From: Microbacterium sp. AK031
GTDB taxonomy: Bacteria; Actinomycetota; Actinomycetes; Actinomycetales; Microbacteriaceae
Direction: 5' to 3'
Assembly (NCBI RefSeq): GCF_024807145.1
Contig: NZ_JANUCA010000006.1
Location: forward strand, 62,001-126,000
DNA length: 64,000 nt
Part shown: positions 1-8,000 of the stretch, one piece after another
How positions within the stretch are numbered: position 1 is the stretch's first letter
Layout: each line of letters opens with the position of its first letter
The notes under the pieces: model-generated
Seen by the model: only the letters and a program-made list of their open reading frames with translations
The model's database searches: none
What the model was told of the DNA's origin: nothing
Translations under genes and position numbers: made by a program

Positions 1-21
1 GGTGTGGCGCTACCGATCAGA

Positions 22-66
22 GAACCGGTTTTTCAGAGTGTAAGCGGAAGAGTGCGCAGCGCGCAA
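22..66 (-). promoter_or_regulatory. Leftward promoter with LacI-type operator
   Basis: Reading leftward there is a -35-like TTGCGC (61-66), an 18-bp spacer, a -10-like TACACT (37-42), and then the palindrome AACCGGTT (23-30) over the expected start site. The 13-mer GAACCGGTTTTTC at 22-34 recurs exactly, inverted, at 1262-1274 in front of the aldehyde dehydrogenase gene. The gene it drives lies to the left, outside the window. Positions 1-85 contain nothing else that I recognise. The assignment to the neighbouring LacI protein is inference. Confidence 0.6.
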
Positions 67-85
67 CCCCGGGCGTGAATTGGCG

Positions 86-1165
86 TCAGTTCGCGATGCG
101 ACGCGTCGCGACCGACTTGCGCTCCACCACTCGGTATCCATCCGGCAATCGGTATTCCGCGGGCTTCTGAGTGGTGAGCTGCTCAACGAGTGCGTCGACC
201 GCAGCGACGCCGAGAGCGTCCAGGGGCATTGCAACAGTCGTCAAAGGCGGGTCAAGGTACTCGGCCACTGACAAATCGTCATACGCGATTACCGAAAGGT
301 CCTCGGGCACCCGCAGCCCACGCTCCCTCGCAGCCTTCAGCGCACCGACTGCCTGTCCGAACGTCGACGCATAGAGGGCTGTCAAGTTCGGGTACGCAGC
401 CAGGAGTTCGCCGGCCGCCTCGAAGCCGCCGCGCTCGCTGAACTCTCCGTGCGCGATGCGCGCGGGGTCGAGACCGAGCGATGTCATCCGGTCGACGAAG
501 CCTTCTCGTCTCGACCGTGCCGGATGCAGGTCCGGCGGGCCGGCGGTGAGGCCGATTTCGCGATGGCCGTGCGAGTGCAGATAGTTCACGGCCAGGGCGC
601 TGGCCCCGTGCATGTCGAGCCCGATGTTGCGGCCGGAGCCCTCGACTTCGCGGTTCACGAACACATGTGCCACTGACGTCGGATCCTGCATGAGCCGGTC
701 CACCAGTGGGTTGCCCGGGCGCGCAGAAGCAACGAGCAGACCATCGACGCGTCCTGAGACGACGAGCTCGGCGTAGTCGTCCGGACCGGCCGGCGCATCA
801 GGCGTGTCCTCGGCGATCAGCAGCACATAGCCATGCTCCTTCGCCCGCCGGAAGGCCCCGCGCATGATCGCGGCGTACACGGTGTTGGTCAGGTCCGGAA
901 TGAGAAGGGCGAACGCACCCGTGCGCGACACCGAGAGCGCACGGGCGCCGGCGTGCGGGCGATAGCCCAGCTCTTCGGCGACAGCCTTGACCCGCTCGCG
1001 AGTCTCGGGTCGAATCCGCAGGCTGCGGTCGTCGTTCATGATGCGCGAGACGATCGACTTCGTCACCCCGCTCCGCTCAGCGACATCCACGAGGCGCGCA
1101 CGTCCCCGCAGCGTCGAAGCGGCAGCATCCGGCGATTCGCCCTTGTCCATCTGCGATTCGCTCAT
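86..1165 (-). CDS. LacI-family transcriptional regulator
   Basis: A 359-aa DNA-binding repressor. The N-terminal LacI helix-turn-helix lies at about residues 24-45 (LVDVAERSGVTKSIVSRIMN). The periplasmic-binding-protein-like effector domain begins near residue 80 with the typical ALLIPDLTNTVYAAIMRGA stretch. The start at 1165 is chosen because AGGGGG lies a few bases upstream; a longer in-frame start at 1225 would add 20 residues unlike the family. It is divergent from the aldehyde dehydrogenase operon. A CG-centred palindrome, the kind LacI proteins bind, is present at both flanks (23-30 and 1266-1273), so it probably represses both flanking transcription units. The inducer is presumably a sugar or sugar acid, inferred from context only. 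Confidence 0.93.
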   Translation of the reverse strand: MSESQMDKGESPDAAASTLRGRARLVDVAERSGVTKSIVSRIMNDDRSLRIRPETRERVKAVAEELGYRPHAGARALSVSRTGAFALLIPDLTNTVYAAIMRGAFRRAKEHGYVLLIAEDTPDAPAGPDDYAELVVSGRVDGLLVASARPGNPLVDRLMQDPTSVAHVFVNREVEGSGRNIGLDMHGASALAVNYLHSHGHREIGLTAGPPDLHPARSRREGFVDRMTSLGLDPARIAHGEFSERGGFEAAGELLAAYPNLTALYASTFGQAVGALKAARERGLRVPEDLSVIAYDDLSVAEYLDPPLTTVAMPLDALGVAAVDALVEQLTTQKPAEYRLPDGYRVVERKSVATRRIAN

Positions 1166-1232
1166 TCGGCCCCCTGCTTCATCGCCATTCCCAGCCGATC
1201 CGTCGGGCGGGGTTACGAATAGCATAGGGACG

Positions 1233-1274
1233 TTGCCCTCTGCCCACGGATCCGCTAGGGTGAAAAACCGGTTC
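1233..1274 (+). promoter_or_regulatory. Promoter and LacI operator of the aldehyde dehydrogenase operon
   Basis: A -35-like TTGCCC (1233-1238), a 17-bp spacer and a -10-like TAGGGT (1256-1261) are followed directly by the palindrome AACCGGTT (1266-1273), which would cover the transcription start. The 13-mer at 1262-1274 is the exact reverse complement of 22-34. Repressor bound here would block initiation, the classical LacI arrangement. Confidence 0.65.
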
Positions 1275-1335
1275 CCTTATGAATCCGATCACGAAGACAT
1301 TGGCGTCGACCTGCGGCGCCGAGGAAGGACCTCGC

Positions 1336-2829
1336 GTGGACGTGCGATCGATCTTCACAGTTGACAGCCTGCTCGGCGCCGAGCCTGGCCACGTCATCGG
1401 CGGTGTGCGGCGGACGGAAGGCAGTGGCGATCCGCTCCCCGTGGTCAACCCCGCCACCGGCGAGCACGTCGCGGATGTCCCGTCGGCTTCCGCCGAACTC
1501 GTCGCGGAGGCTGTCTCACTCGCCGTGCAGGCTCAGCGCGAGTGGGGGCGGCGCAGCCATACCCAGCGCGCGCGGGTGCTGCGGAGCATCCACACGCTTC
1601 TCGGCGAGCACGCGGAAGAGATCGGCCGGATCGTCGCCGTCGAACAGGGCAAGCCCTTTCGAGACGCCGTCGGCGAGATCGGTGGAGCGCAGAACTTCTT
1701 CGAGTTCGCCATCAGCCAGCAGTACCGAGAGATCGGCGAAGTGCTCGCCACCGAGTCCGGCGAACAGTTGACGGTGCGCGAGGTTCCCATCGGTGTGGTC
1801 GGTGCCATCCTTCCCTGGAACTTCCCCGCCGCGATCTTCGCACGAAAGGTAGCACCGGCGTTGATGGCCGGCAACGCCATAGTGATCAAACCGAGCGAGT
1901 TCACGCCCCTGTCGGCGATGGCCCTGGCCGAACTATGCCGACGCGCCGGCGTCCCGGACGGTCTGGTGAGCGTTGTGTGTGGCCCCGGACGGCAGACCGG
2001 AGCCGCGCTCGTGGATCACCCCGATGTCGGAATGATCACGATGACGGGCTCGACCCGCGGCGGACGCGAGATCATGCGCCAGGCTGCCGAGAAGCTCATT
2101 CCGGTGTCGCTGGAGCTCGGTGGCAAAGCTCCATTCATCGTGTTCCCGGATGCGGATCTCGATGGTGCAGCGAAGGATGCCGTGGATGCGCGTCTCTGGA
2201 ACGCCGGTCAGGTGTGCACCTGCAATGAGATCACCTATGTGCACGAAGACGTGCGCGACGAGTTCCTCGAACGCGTGCGCGCTCACCTGCGTGCCGTCGA
2301 GCCCAAGGACCCCTTCGATCCGTCCTCGGCACTCGGACCTCTCGTCGCCGACCGCGAGTGGAACAAGGTCAAGTCCATGGTCGACAGGGCCGTTGAGCAG
2401 GGCGCAACCCTGGAGATGGGCGGCGGGCGTCCCGAAGGCGAAGAATTCGCCACCGGGAACTGGTTCGCGCCCACCCTGCTGACTGGTGTGACGGCCGAGA
2501 TGGACATCGCACGCAGCGAGGTCTTCGGTCCGGTGCTCTCGCTGACCACATTCGCCAGCTACGACGAGGTGGTGGCACGCGCCAACGCCACACCGTACGG
2601 CCTGTCGGCGTACGTCTACAGCCGCAATCTCCACACCGTGATGCGGGCCTTGGACGACCTCGAGTTCGGTGAGATCTACGTCAACAAGGCCGGCCCCGAA
2701 CGTCCCCAGGGATTCCACACGGGCTGGAAGGATTCTGGACTCGGCGGCGACGACGGCGTGCACGGCTACGAGCGCTATGTACGGCGGAAGACGGCCTACG
2801 TCGGCTACGGCCCCGAGTACGGAGAGTGA
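1336..2829 (+). CDS. NAD(P)-dependent aldehyde dehydrogenase, AldA-like
   Basis: A 497-aa cytosolic enzyme that oxidises an aldehyde to its acid with NAD(P). Visible motifs are the PWNFP segment, the general-base Glu in LELGGK (about residue 260) and the nucleophile Cys294 in GQVCTC. The C-terminal QGFHTGWKDSGLGGDDG segment resembles E. coli lactaldehyde/glycolaldehyde dehydrogenase AldA, so a small hydroxyaldehyde is a plausible substrate. I chose the GTG at 1336 because AGGAAGG lies 7 nt upstream; an ATG at 1279 would overlap the operator. It is the first gene of a rightward operon with the alcohol dehydrogenase, the SDR and the kinase remnant, under a LacI operator. The exact substrate cannot be read from the sequence. 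Confidence 0.9.
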   Translation: MDVRSIFTVDSLLGAEPGHVIGGVRRTEGSGDPLPVVNPATGEHVADVPSASAELVAEAVSLAVQAQREWGRRSHTQRARVLRSIHTLLGEHAEEIGRIVAVEQGKPFRDAVGEIGGAQNFFEFAISQQYREIGEVLATESGEQLTVREVPIGVVGAILPWNFPAAIFARKVAPALMAGNAIVIKPSEFTPLSAMALAELCRRAGVPDGLVSVVCGPGRQTGAALVDHPDVGMITMTGSTRGGREIMRQAAEKLIPVSLELGGKAPFIVFPDADLDGAAKDAVDARLWNAGQVCTCNEITYVHEDVRDEFLERVRAHLRAVEPKDPFDPSSALGPLVADREWNKVKSMVDRAVEQGATLEMGGGRPEGEEFATGNWFAPTLLTGVTAEMDIARSEVFGPVLSLTTFASYDEVVARANATPYGLSAYVYSRNLHTVMRALDDLEFGEIYVNKAGPERPQGFHTGWKDSGLGGDDGVHGYERYVRRKTAYVGYGPEYGE

Positions 2830-2837
2830 GCGCCGCA

Positions 2838-3881
2838 ATGAACGGAACAACTGTGCCCGCGGCCGCCTATGCGGGAAACGGGCAGATGACGATCGTGGAT
2901 GCCCCCACCTCGCCGCCCGCTGCGGGGGAAGTACAGGTGGAAGTGGCCTACGTCGGCCTGTGCGGCACCGACCTTCATATCCTTCACGGCAACATGGATG
3001 CGCGCGTGACGATGCCGGCCGTCATCGGACACGAGATGAGCGGCTCGATCGCTGAGGTAGGGTCCGACGTCACGGACTGGAAAGTGGGCGACCGCATCAC
3101 CGTAATGCCCCTCGCCTGGGATGGCACGTGCCCCGCGTGCCGAGCAGGCAATCAGCATATCTGCCAGAACCTCGACTTCATCGGGATCGACTCCCCCGGC
3201 GCCCTTCAGAGCCGGTGGAATGTTCCGGCGGCGGCTCTCGTGCGACTGCCCGACGACCTCGACCTGCAGATTGCGGCACTTGCCGAACCTGTCGCGGTCG
3301 CCGTCCATGATGTGCGGCGCGGCGAGGTGGCGGCCGGAGACAAAGTGGTCGTCATCGGAGGAGGCCCCATCGGCCTCCTCATCGCCTCGGTCGCGCGCGT
3401 CGAAGGAGCGGACGTCCGCATCATCGAGTTGGATGCCACGCGGTCACAGGTTGCGCGGGAGCTGGGCTTCAATGTCATCGATCCTCGCGCCGAGGACCAG
3501 CAGGCGACGGTGGAGGCCTGGACCGGCGGCGCGGGTGCCGACGTCGTGTTCGAGGTATCCGGCGCGTCGGCCGCCGTGCTCGGGGCAACGTCTCTCGCGA
3601 AGGTGCGCGGAACCATCGTCGTGGTTGCCATCCATCCCGACCCGCGACCGCTGGACCTTCAGCGCGTGTTTTGGCGCGAGCTGAGAATCCTCGGCGCGCG
3701 CGTCTACCAGCGCCGGGACTTCGAGCGCGCCGTTGATCTGCTCACGGAGGGATCCATCCCTCACGAGACCATGATCACGGACGTTCTTCCTCTCGACCAG
3801 ACCCAGGCGGCCTTCGAACAGCTGCAGTCGGGCGGAGCCATGAAGATTCTCGTCGATGTCCAAGCGGGAGGCGCGGCATGA
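2838..3881 (+). CDS. Zinc-dependent alcohol/polyol dehydrogenase
   Basis: A 347-aa medium-chain dehydrogenase with an N-terminal GroES-like domain holding the catalytic zinc site (GLCGTD, then GHEM) and a Rossmann domain with VVIGGGPIGLL. The structural-zinc loop reads DGTCPACRAGNQHIC: three of the usual four cysteines are present and the first is Asp. The family includes sorbitol, threonine and butanediol dehydrogenases. ATG 2838 is preferred over GTG 2826 because GGAGAG at 2821-2826 is correctly placed for it. It follows the aldehyde dehydrogenase directly and its stop overlaps the next start (ATGA), so translation is probably coupled. A sugar or sugar-acid substrate is inferred from the operon. 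Confidence 0.9.
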   Translation: MNGTTVPAAAYAGNGQMTIVDAPTSPPAAGEVQVEVAYVGLCGTDLHILHGNMDARVTMPAVIGHEMSGSIAEVGSDVTDWKVGDRITVMPLAWDGTCPACRAGNQHICQNLDFIGIDSPGALQSRWNVPAAALVRLPDDLDLQIAALAEPVAVAVHDVRRGEVAAGDKVVVIGGGPIGLLIASVARVEGADVRIIELDATRSQVARELGFNVIDPRAEDQQATVEAWTGGAGADVVFEVSGASAAVLGATSLAKVRGTIVVVAIHPDPRPLDLQRVFWRELRILGARVYQRRDFERAVDLLTEGSIPHETMITDVLPLDQTQAAFEQLQSGGAMKILVDVQAGGAA

Positions 3882-4654
3882 CGGTGTGCGACCACCTGGG
3901 CGCGTTCGACCTGACAGGCAAGCGAGCCATCGTCACGGGCGCCGCTCGTGGCATCGGGCTGGCGATCGCTCGGGGTCTGGCCGAAGCGGGAGCTGACGTC
4001 GTCGGCGTATCGGCGACCTTGGCGCCCGGCGACAGTCCCGCGCGTCGCGCGGTCGAAGCGACCGGTCGCACCTTCAGCGCGCACGCCGTCGACTTCTCCG
4101 ACAGGGGTGCCGTGATCGACTTCGCTCGCCACGCGACTGCAGCGGGGCCGGTCGACATCCTTGTCAACAACGCGGGCACGATCAGACGGGCACCCGCCGC
4201 CGACCACTCTCTCGAAGACTGGGACCACGTCCTGCAGGTGAATCTCTCCAGCCAGTTCGTGCTCACGCAGGAAATCGGACGACACATGCTCGAGCGAGGG
4301 CAGGGCAAGGTGATCTTCACCGCGAGCCTTCTCAGCTTCCAGGGAGGGATCACCGTTCCCGGTTACACGGCATCCAAGTCCGCCATCGCGGGCCTCACCC
4401 GTGCCCTGGCCAATGAATGGACGGCAAGAGGCGTCACCGTCAATGCGATCGCTCCCGGGTACATCGCCACCGACAACACGCAGGCGCTCCAAGAAGACCC
4501 GAGCCGCTCGCGCAGCATCCTGGAGCGAATCCCGGCCGGTCGTTGGGGCCGTCCGGAAGACCTCAAGGGTGCCGTCGTGTTCCTCGCCTCTTCGGCAGCC
4601 GACTACGTGTCAGGGATCACCCTCCCCGTCGACGGGGGATGGCTCGGCCGATGA
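3878..4654 (+). CDS. SDR-family oxidoreductase, KduD-like
   Basis: A 258-aa classical short-chain dehydrogenase. The cofactor motif TGAARGIG is at residues 20-27, NNAG near 91-94 and the catalytic YTASK near 158-162. The NNAGTIRR stretch and the ending PVDGGWLGR are typical of 2-dehydro-3-deoxy-gluconate 5-dehydrogenase (KduD) and related sugar-acid dehydrogenases. The start overlaps the previous stop and its own stop overlaps the ATG of the broken kinase (ATGA at 4651). In this operon it could oxidise a sugar acid or the 2-keto-3-deoxy acid made by the dehydratase encoded nearby; this is inference. Confidence 0.88.
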   Translation: MTVCDHLGAFDLTGKRAIVTGAARGIGLAIARGLAEAGADVVGVSATLAPGDSPARRAVEATGRTFSAHAVDFSDRGAVIDFARHATAAGPVDILVNNAGTIRRAPAADHSLEDWDHVLQVNLSSQFVLTQEIGRHMLERGQGKVIFTASLLSFQGGITVPGYTASKSAIAGLTRALANEWTARGVTVNAIAPGYIATDNTQALQEDPSRSRSILERIPAGRWGRPEDLKGAVVFLASSAADYVSGITLPVDGGWLGR

Positions 4655-5476
4655 CCATCTCCACGCACGCTCTCTTGCCCTCGTCGCCGATCGTTCCAGT
4701 CGTCACCTCAAGGACGCCACCCACGCCGCGGCACTCGCTGATACGGCAATCGGACTGGCCCGTCTCGGGGTGGCTGCAGCGCGCCCGGGCTCATGGTGAA
4801 AGAGCGCCGCTCGTCGACGCAGACGTCCGTCTCGTACTACCGCGCCGGTAGCGCCGGCAGTCGGCTCACGCCCGGGGACATCCCTGCGGGGATCATCGAG
4901 AATGCCCGCGTTCTGCACGTGACCGGCATCACGCCGGCGCTGTCAGGCGACACCATGGAGACGATCTTCGCCGCAATCCGACGTACGCGAGCAGCGGGAG
5001 TGCTCGTCTCCTTCGACGTGAATCATCGTTCTCGTCTCTGGGATGCCGGTCTCACCCGACCTGTTTACCGCGAGCTGATCGCGTCGAGCGACATCGTCTT
5101 CGCCGGTGTCGAAGAGGCTGCCCTGGCGCTCGACACTTCAGAAACGAGCGCTCTCCTTCCCACACATGACCTCGCCGCGCTCGGTCCGTCGGAGGTCATC
5201 ATCAAGCGTGGCGCGGAGGGAGCTGACGCTCACATCGACGGGAGCGCGTTCCACGTCGACGCGGTGCCGGTGGACGTCATCAACACCGTGGGCGCGGGTG
5301 ACGCATTCGTCGCGGGCTACCTCGCGGAGCGGGTGCGTGCGGCGAGCCCGGAGTCGTGTCTGCAGATGGGTGCATCCGCAGGAGCGTTCGCCTGCACCGC
5401 GGCCGGCGACTGGGAGTCTCTCCCGACACGCGAGGACGTGGCATCTCTTACCCGAACGAATCCCGTCGCTCGCTGA
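4651..5476 (+). pseudogene. Frameshifted PfkB sugar kinase (2-keto-3-deoxygluconate kinase type)
   Basis: The original start is probably ATG 4651, overlapping the SDR stop. That frame soon loses similarity. Kinase-like sequence resumes in a second frame (ALVADRSSRHLKDATHAA followed by AIGLARLGVAAA, about 4680-4790), then in a third frame from about 4784 (APGLMVKERR) to the stop. Only this last part is long and open: from ATG 4793 it would give 227 aa against about 310 for the family. It keeps YYRAGSAGSRL, VTGITPALSG and the NTVGAGDAF catalytic loop. The substrate-binding N-terminal half is mostly deleted and out of frame, so the product is very unlikely to be active. The intact PfkB kinase at 17825-18751 is a clear homologue. 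Confidence 0.8.
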
Positions 5477-5579
5477 TCTCCGCAAATACGGTCTCGTCGT
5501 CGACAAATGGAGATAAACGGTCAGACGAAGGACTTGTCCGACTACGCCTGGTCAGACGGTCACGCTGAACTAGCGCACC

Positions 5580-5623
5580 AAGAGGAGGAGGGCGTTCCGT
5601 GCTCGGGACGCCCTCCTCCTCTT
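5580..5623. terminator. Bidirectional terminator hairpin
   Basis: A near-perfect 19-bp inverted repeat (5580-5598 with 5605-5623, one G-T pair) with a 6-nt loop separates the rightward kinase remnant from the leftward dehydratase gene. The ends are A-rich on the left and T-rich on the right, so it can serve both directions. The rest of 5477-5633 shows nothing recognisable. Confidence 0.85.
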
Positions 5624-5633
5624 TGAGCGCGAG

Positions 5634-6767
5634 CTACCAGTCGCCGTGCGATCCGTCGTCGTGGACGAAGACCGGGGTCCGCCAGTCGCCGGCGTATGCG
5701 CGCTCTGCAAACAGATCCTCGTCGGGTTGGACTCCCAGCCCCGGAGCCGCCGGGAGTTCAATGGAGCCGTTGATGATCTCGAAGGGCTCGACGAGCAGGC
5801 CGTGGCCGAGATCGCTGCCATCGTCCATCGACGGATGCTCTTGGATCACGAAGTTCGGAGTGCACGCGTCAAGCTGCAAGCAGGCGGCGAGCGAGATCGG
5901 TCCCAAAGGGTTGTGGGGCGCGACGCTGATGTACTGCGCCTCCGCCATCGCAGCGATCTTCCGCGACTCGAAAATGCCGCCCGCGTGACAGAGGTCGGGC
6001 TGGACAACCGAGACCGCGCGACGGTCGATGAGCTCGCGGAACTCCCATTTGGTGAATCGTCGCTCGCCGGAGGCGATTGGAACGCTCGTCGCCGCCGCGA
6101 TCTCGCGGAGGGCATCGACGTTCTCCGGAAGGCACGGCTCCTCAACCCAGAGCGGGTGGAGTGGCTCGAATCCTGAAATGAGCTGCTTCGCTGTGGCGGG
6201 CGAGATGCGGCCATGCATGTCGATAGCAATGTCGAAGTCCGGGCCCACCGCCGAACGGATCGCCGCCAGCCGGCGAACCTGGCGTTCGACGTAGTCTTGG
6301 GACTCGAGCGCGCGGGCTGGGCCGTCGATCCCGATTTTGATGGCTGTGAGCCCCTGCGCCTGCGCGCGGAGGGCCGCCTGTACGAAGTCCGCATCCGTTT
6401 CTCCGCGGCCGTGACCGTACATCCTGATCCGGTCACGAACGCGCCCTCCAAGGAGTTCATACACGGGGGCGTTGTAGAACTTCCCTTTGATGTCCCACAG
6501 AGCATGCTCGAGACCACTGATCGCACTCACGCCGATGGCGCCGCCGCGATAGAACCCGCCCCGGTACATGACCTGCCAATGGTGTTCGATCATTCGCGGG
6601 TCCTTGCCGATGAGGTAATCAGCAAAATGACGGACAGCTTCGGCCACGACAAGCGACTGCCCCTCGACCACGGGCTCGCCGTAGCCCGTAATCCCGCAAT
6701 CGGTATCGACGGCGACGAAAGTCCAGCGCGGTCGAACGTGGAAGATTCGAACTCCCGTGATTCTCAT
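5634..6767 (-). CDS. dgoD: Galactonate dehydratase-like enolase-superfamily enzyme
   Basis: A 377-aa member of the mandelate racemase/enolase superfamily that would dehydrate a sugar acid such as D-galactonate to its 2-keto-3-deoxy acid using Mg2+. The expected ligand and catalytic segments are present in order: DMHGR, WVEEP, SGER, QPDLCHAGGI and APHNPLGP, matching the DgoD group. The start at 6767 gives MRITGVRIFHVRP with AGTAGGA upstream; the longer start at 6812 would run into the aldolase gene. It is the last gene of the ABC-importer operon, 4 bp after the aldolase remnant. The substrate could be another hexonate, since MR-family specificity is hard to judge by eye. Confidence 0.82.
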   Translation of the reverse strand: MRITGVRIFHVRPRWTFVAVDTDCGITGYGEPVVEGQSLVVAEAVRHFADYLIGKDPRMIEHHWQVMYRGGFYRGGAIGVSAISGLEHALWDIKGKFYNAPVYELLGGRVRDRIRMYGHGRGETDADFVQAALRAQAQGLTAIKIGIDGPARALESQDYVERQVRRLAAIRSAVGPDFDIAIDMHGRISPATAKQLISGFEPLHPLWVEEPCLPENVDALREIAAATSVPIASGERRFTKWEFRELIDRRAVSVVQPDLCHAGGIFESRKIAAMAEAQYISVAPHNPLGPISLAACLQLDACTPNFVIQEHPSMDDGSDLGHGLLVEPFEIINGSIELPAAPGLGVQPDEDLFAERAYAGDWRTPVFVHDDGSHGDW

Positions 6768-6771
6768 TGTC

Positions 6772-7167
6772 CTACTTTCGAGTTCGAGGCTGCCCGGAAA
6801 GAGCCCGCACATGATCTGCGGATATGGTTCGTGTAGCGCCGCTCAGCGACACCGCCGACGCTCCCGCTTCAAGAAATGCGCTCGCGTTTTCAGCATCGAC
6901 CCCGCCCGTTGCCACGAAGCAAGCGTGCGGGAAGGGACCGAGCATCGCCCGAACCATCGATGGGCCGAGCACGCTCGCGGGGAAGAGTTTGAGCCAACGA
7001 TGCCCCGCAGCACGGGCGGCGATGATATCTGACGGCGTCATGACGCCGGGAAGGTGCGGCATTCCCGCGCTGAGGCTTGCTGCCGCGGCCTGTGGGTCCC
7101 AGCCGGGCGCCACAATGCAAGCGGCGCCGGCTTCTCGTGCGAGGTCGACGGCATGTGCATCGGTCAT
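6772..7167 (-). pseudogene. N-terminally truncated KDPG/KDPGal aldolase
   Basis: A 131-aa open frame matching the C-terminal two thirds of the class I 2-dehydro-3-deoxy-6-phospho-gluconate/galactonate aldolases (usually about 205-215 aa). It keeps CIVAPG, LPGVMTPSDI, the Schiff-base lysine in LKLFPAS and VATGGVDAENA. The first 75-80 residues, which carry the catalytic Glu and the first strands of the TIM barrel, are absent. The ATG overlaps the permease stop as ATGA, so no room remains upstream for the missing part. Coupled translation could still make this fragment, but a barrel without its first strands should not fold normally. It follows the permease genes and precedes the dehydratase that would make its precursor. 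Confidence 0.75.
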
Positions 7168-8000
7168 TTCACTGCTCCCGCCGTCATGCCACTCACGATT
7201 CGCTTCTGCAAGAAGATGAAGATCAATGTGAGGGGCACGAGCGCATAAAGGGATGCTGCCATCAGATCATTCCACTCGATCCGGTACTGGCCGATCAGCT
7301 GGCCGATCCCCACCGGCACGGTCTTCTTGTCTTCGCTGGACGTGAGGACCAGCGCGAACAGGTACTCGTTCCAGCCGCTGATGAACGCGTAAATGGCCGT
7401 CGCTGCCAGACCGGGCATCGTCAGCGGAAGGATGATCTGAAAGAAGGTTCGGACCCTCCCGGCTCCGTCCATCTCAGCTGCGCTGTCGAGCTCAGTCGGT
7501 ATGGATCGGAAGTACCCCACCATCATCCAGGTGCACAACGGAAGTTGGAACGAGACGTAGACGATGACCAGGGCGGTGCGCGTATCGATGAGCCCGAAGT
7601 TCTGGAACAGCTTGAAGTACGGGATCAGCAGCATGATCGAGGGGAACATCTGCGTCAACAGCAGGAACGTCATCAGCGAACCTCTGCCGCGGAACTCGAA
7701 GCGTGAGACACCATATCCGGCGAACGTCGCGAAAGCGATGGCGATCACTGTCGACAATGTGACCACCACGATCGAGTTCGCGAAGTAGGTGGCGAAGGGA
7801 TAGTCAGTGAAGACCCGGGCGAACGCGTCGAACGTAGGACGGACCGGGAGCCATCGCACAACCTGCGAGAACAGTTCCTCTGACGGCTTCAGCGCGGTCG
7901 ACAGCATCCATGCGACCGGCACCAACACCACTAGCGAAGCGAACGCAAGCAACCCATATGCGACGGCATTGCTTGTACGGACTGCGTTATTCGTCGTCAC
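7164..8000 (-). CDS. ABC sugar transporter permease (MalG/UgpE type)
   Basis: A 278-aa inner-membrane permease with six predicted membrane segments. The EAA-loop motif is AAEMDGAGRVRTFFQIILP, followed by GWNEYLFA. It ends with VSGMTAGAVK, the usual end of carbohydrate-uptake family 1 MalG-like permeases. It overlaps the upstream permease by 14 bp and its stop overlaps the aldolase remnant. With the other permease and the lipoprotein it forms an importer, probably for a sugar acid, judging from the catabolic genes around it. No ATPase gene lies in the operon, so a shared MsmK/UgpC-type ATPase encoded elsewhere is presumably used. Confidence 0.93.
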   Translation of the reverse strand: MTTNNAVRTSNAVAYGLLAFASLVVLVPVAWMLSTALKPSEELFSQVVRWLPVRPTFDAFARVFTDYPFATYFANSIVVVTLSTVIAIAFATFAGYGVSRFEFRGRGSLMTFLLLTQMFPSIMLLIPYFKLFQNFGLIDTRTALVIVYVSFQLPLCTWMMVGYFRSIPTELDSAAEMDGAGRVRTFFQIILPLTMPGLAATAIYAFISGWNEYLFALVLTSSEDKKTVPVGIGQLIGQYRIEWNDLMAASLYALVPLTLIFIFLQKRIVSGMTAGAVK

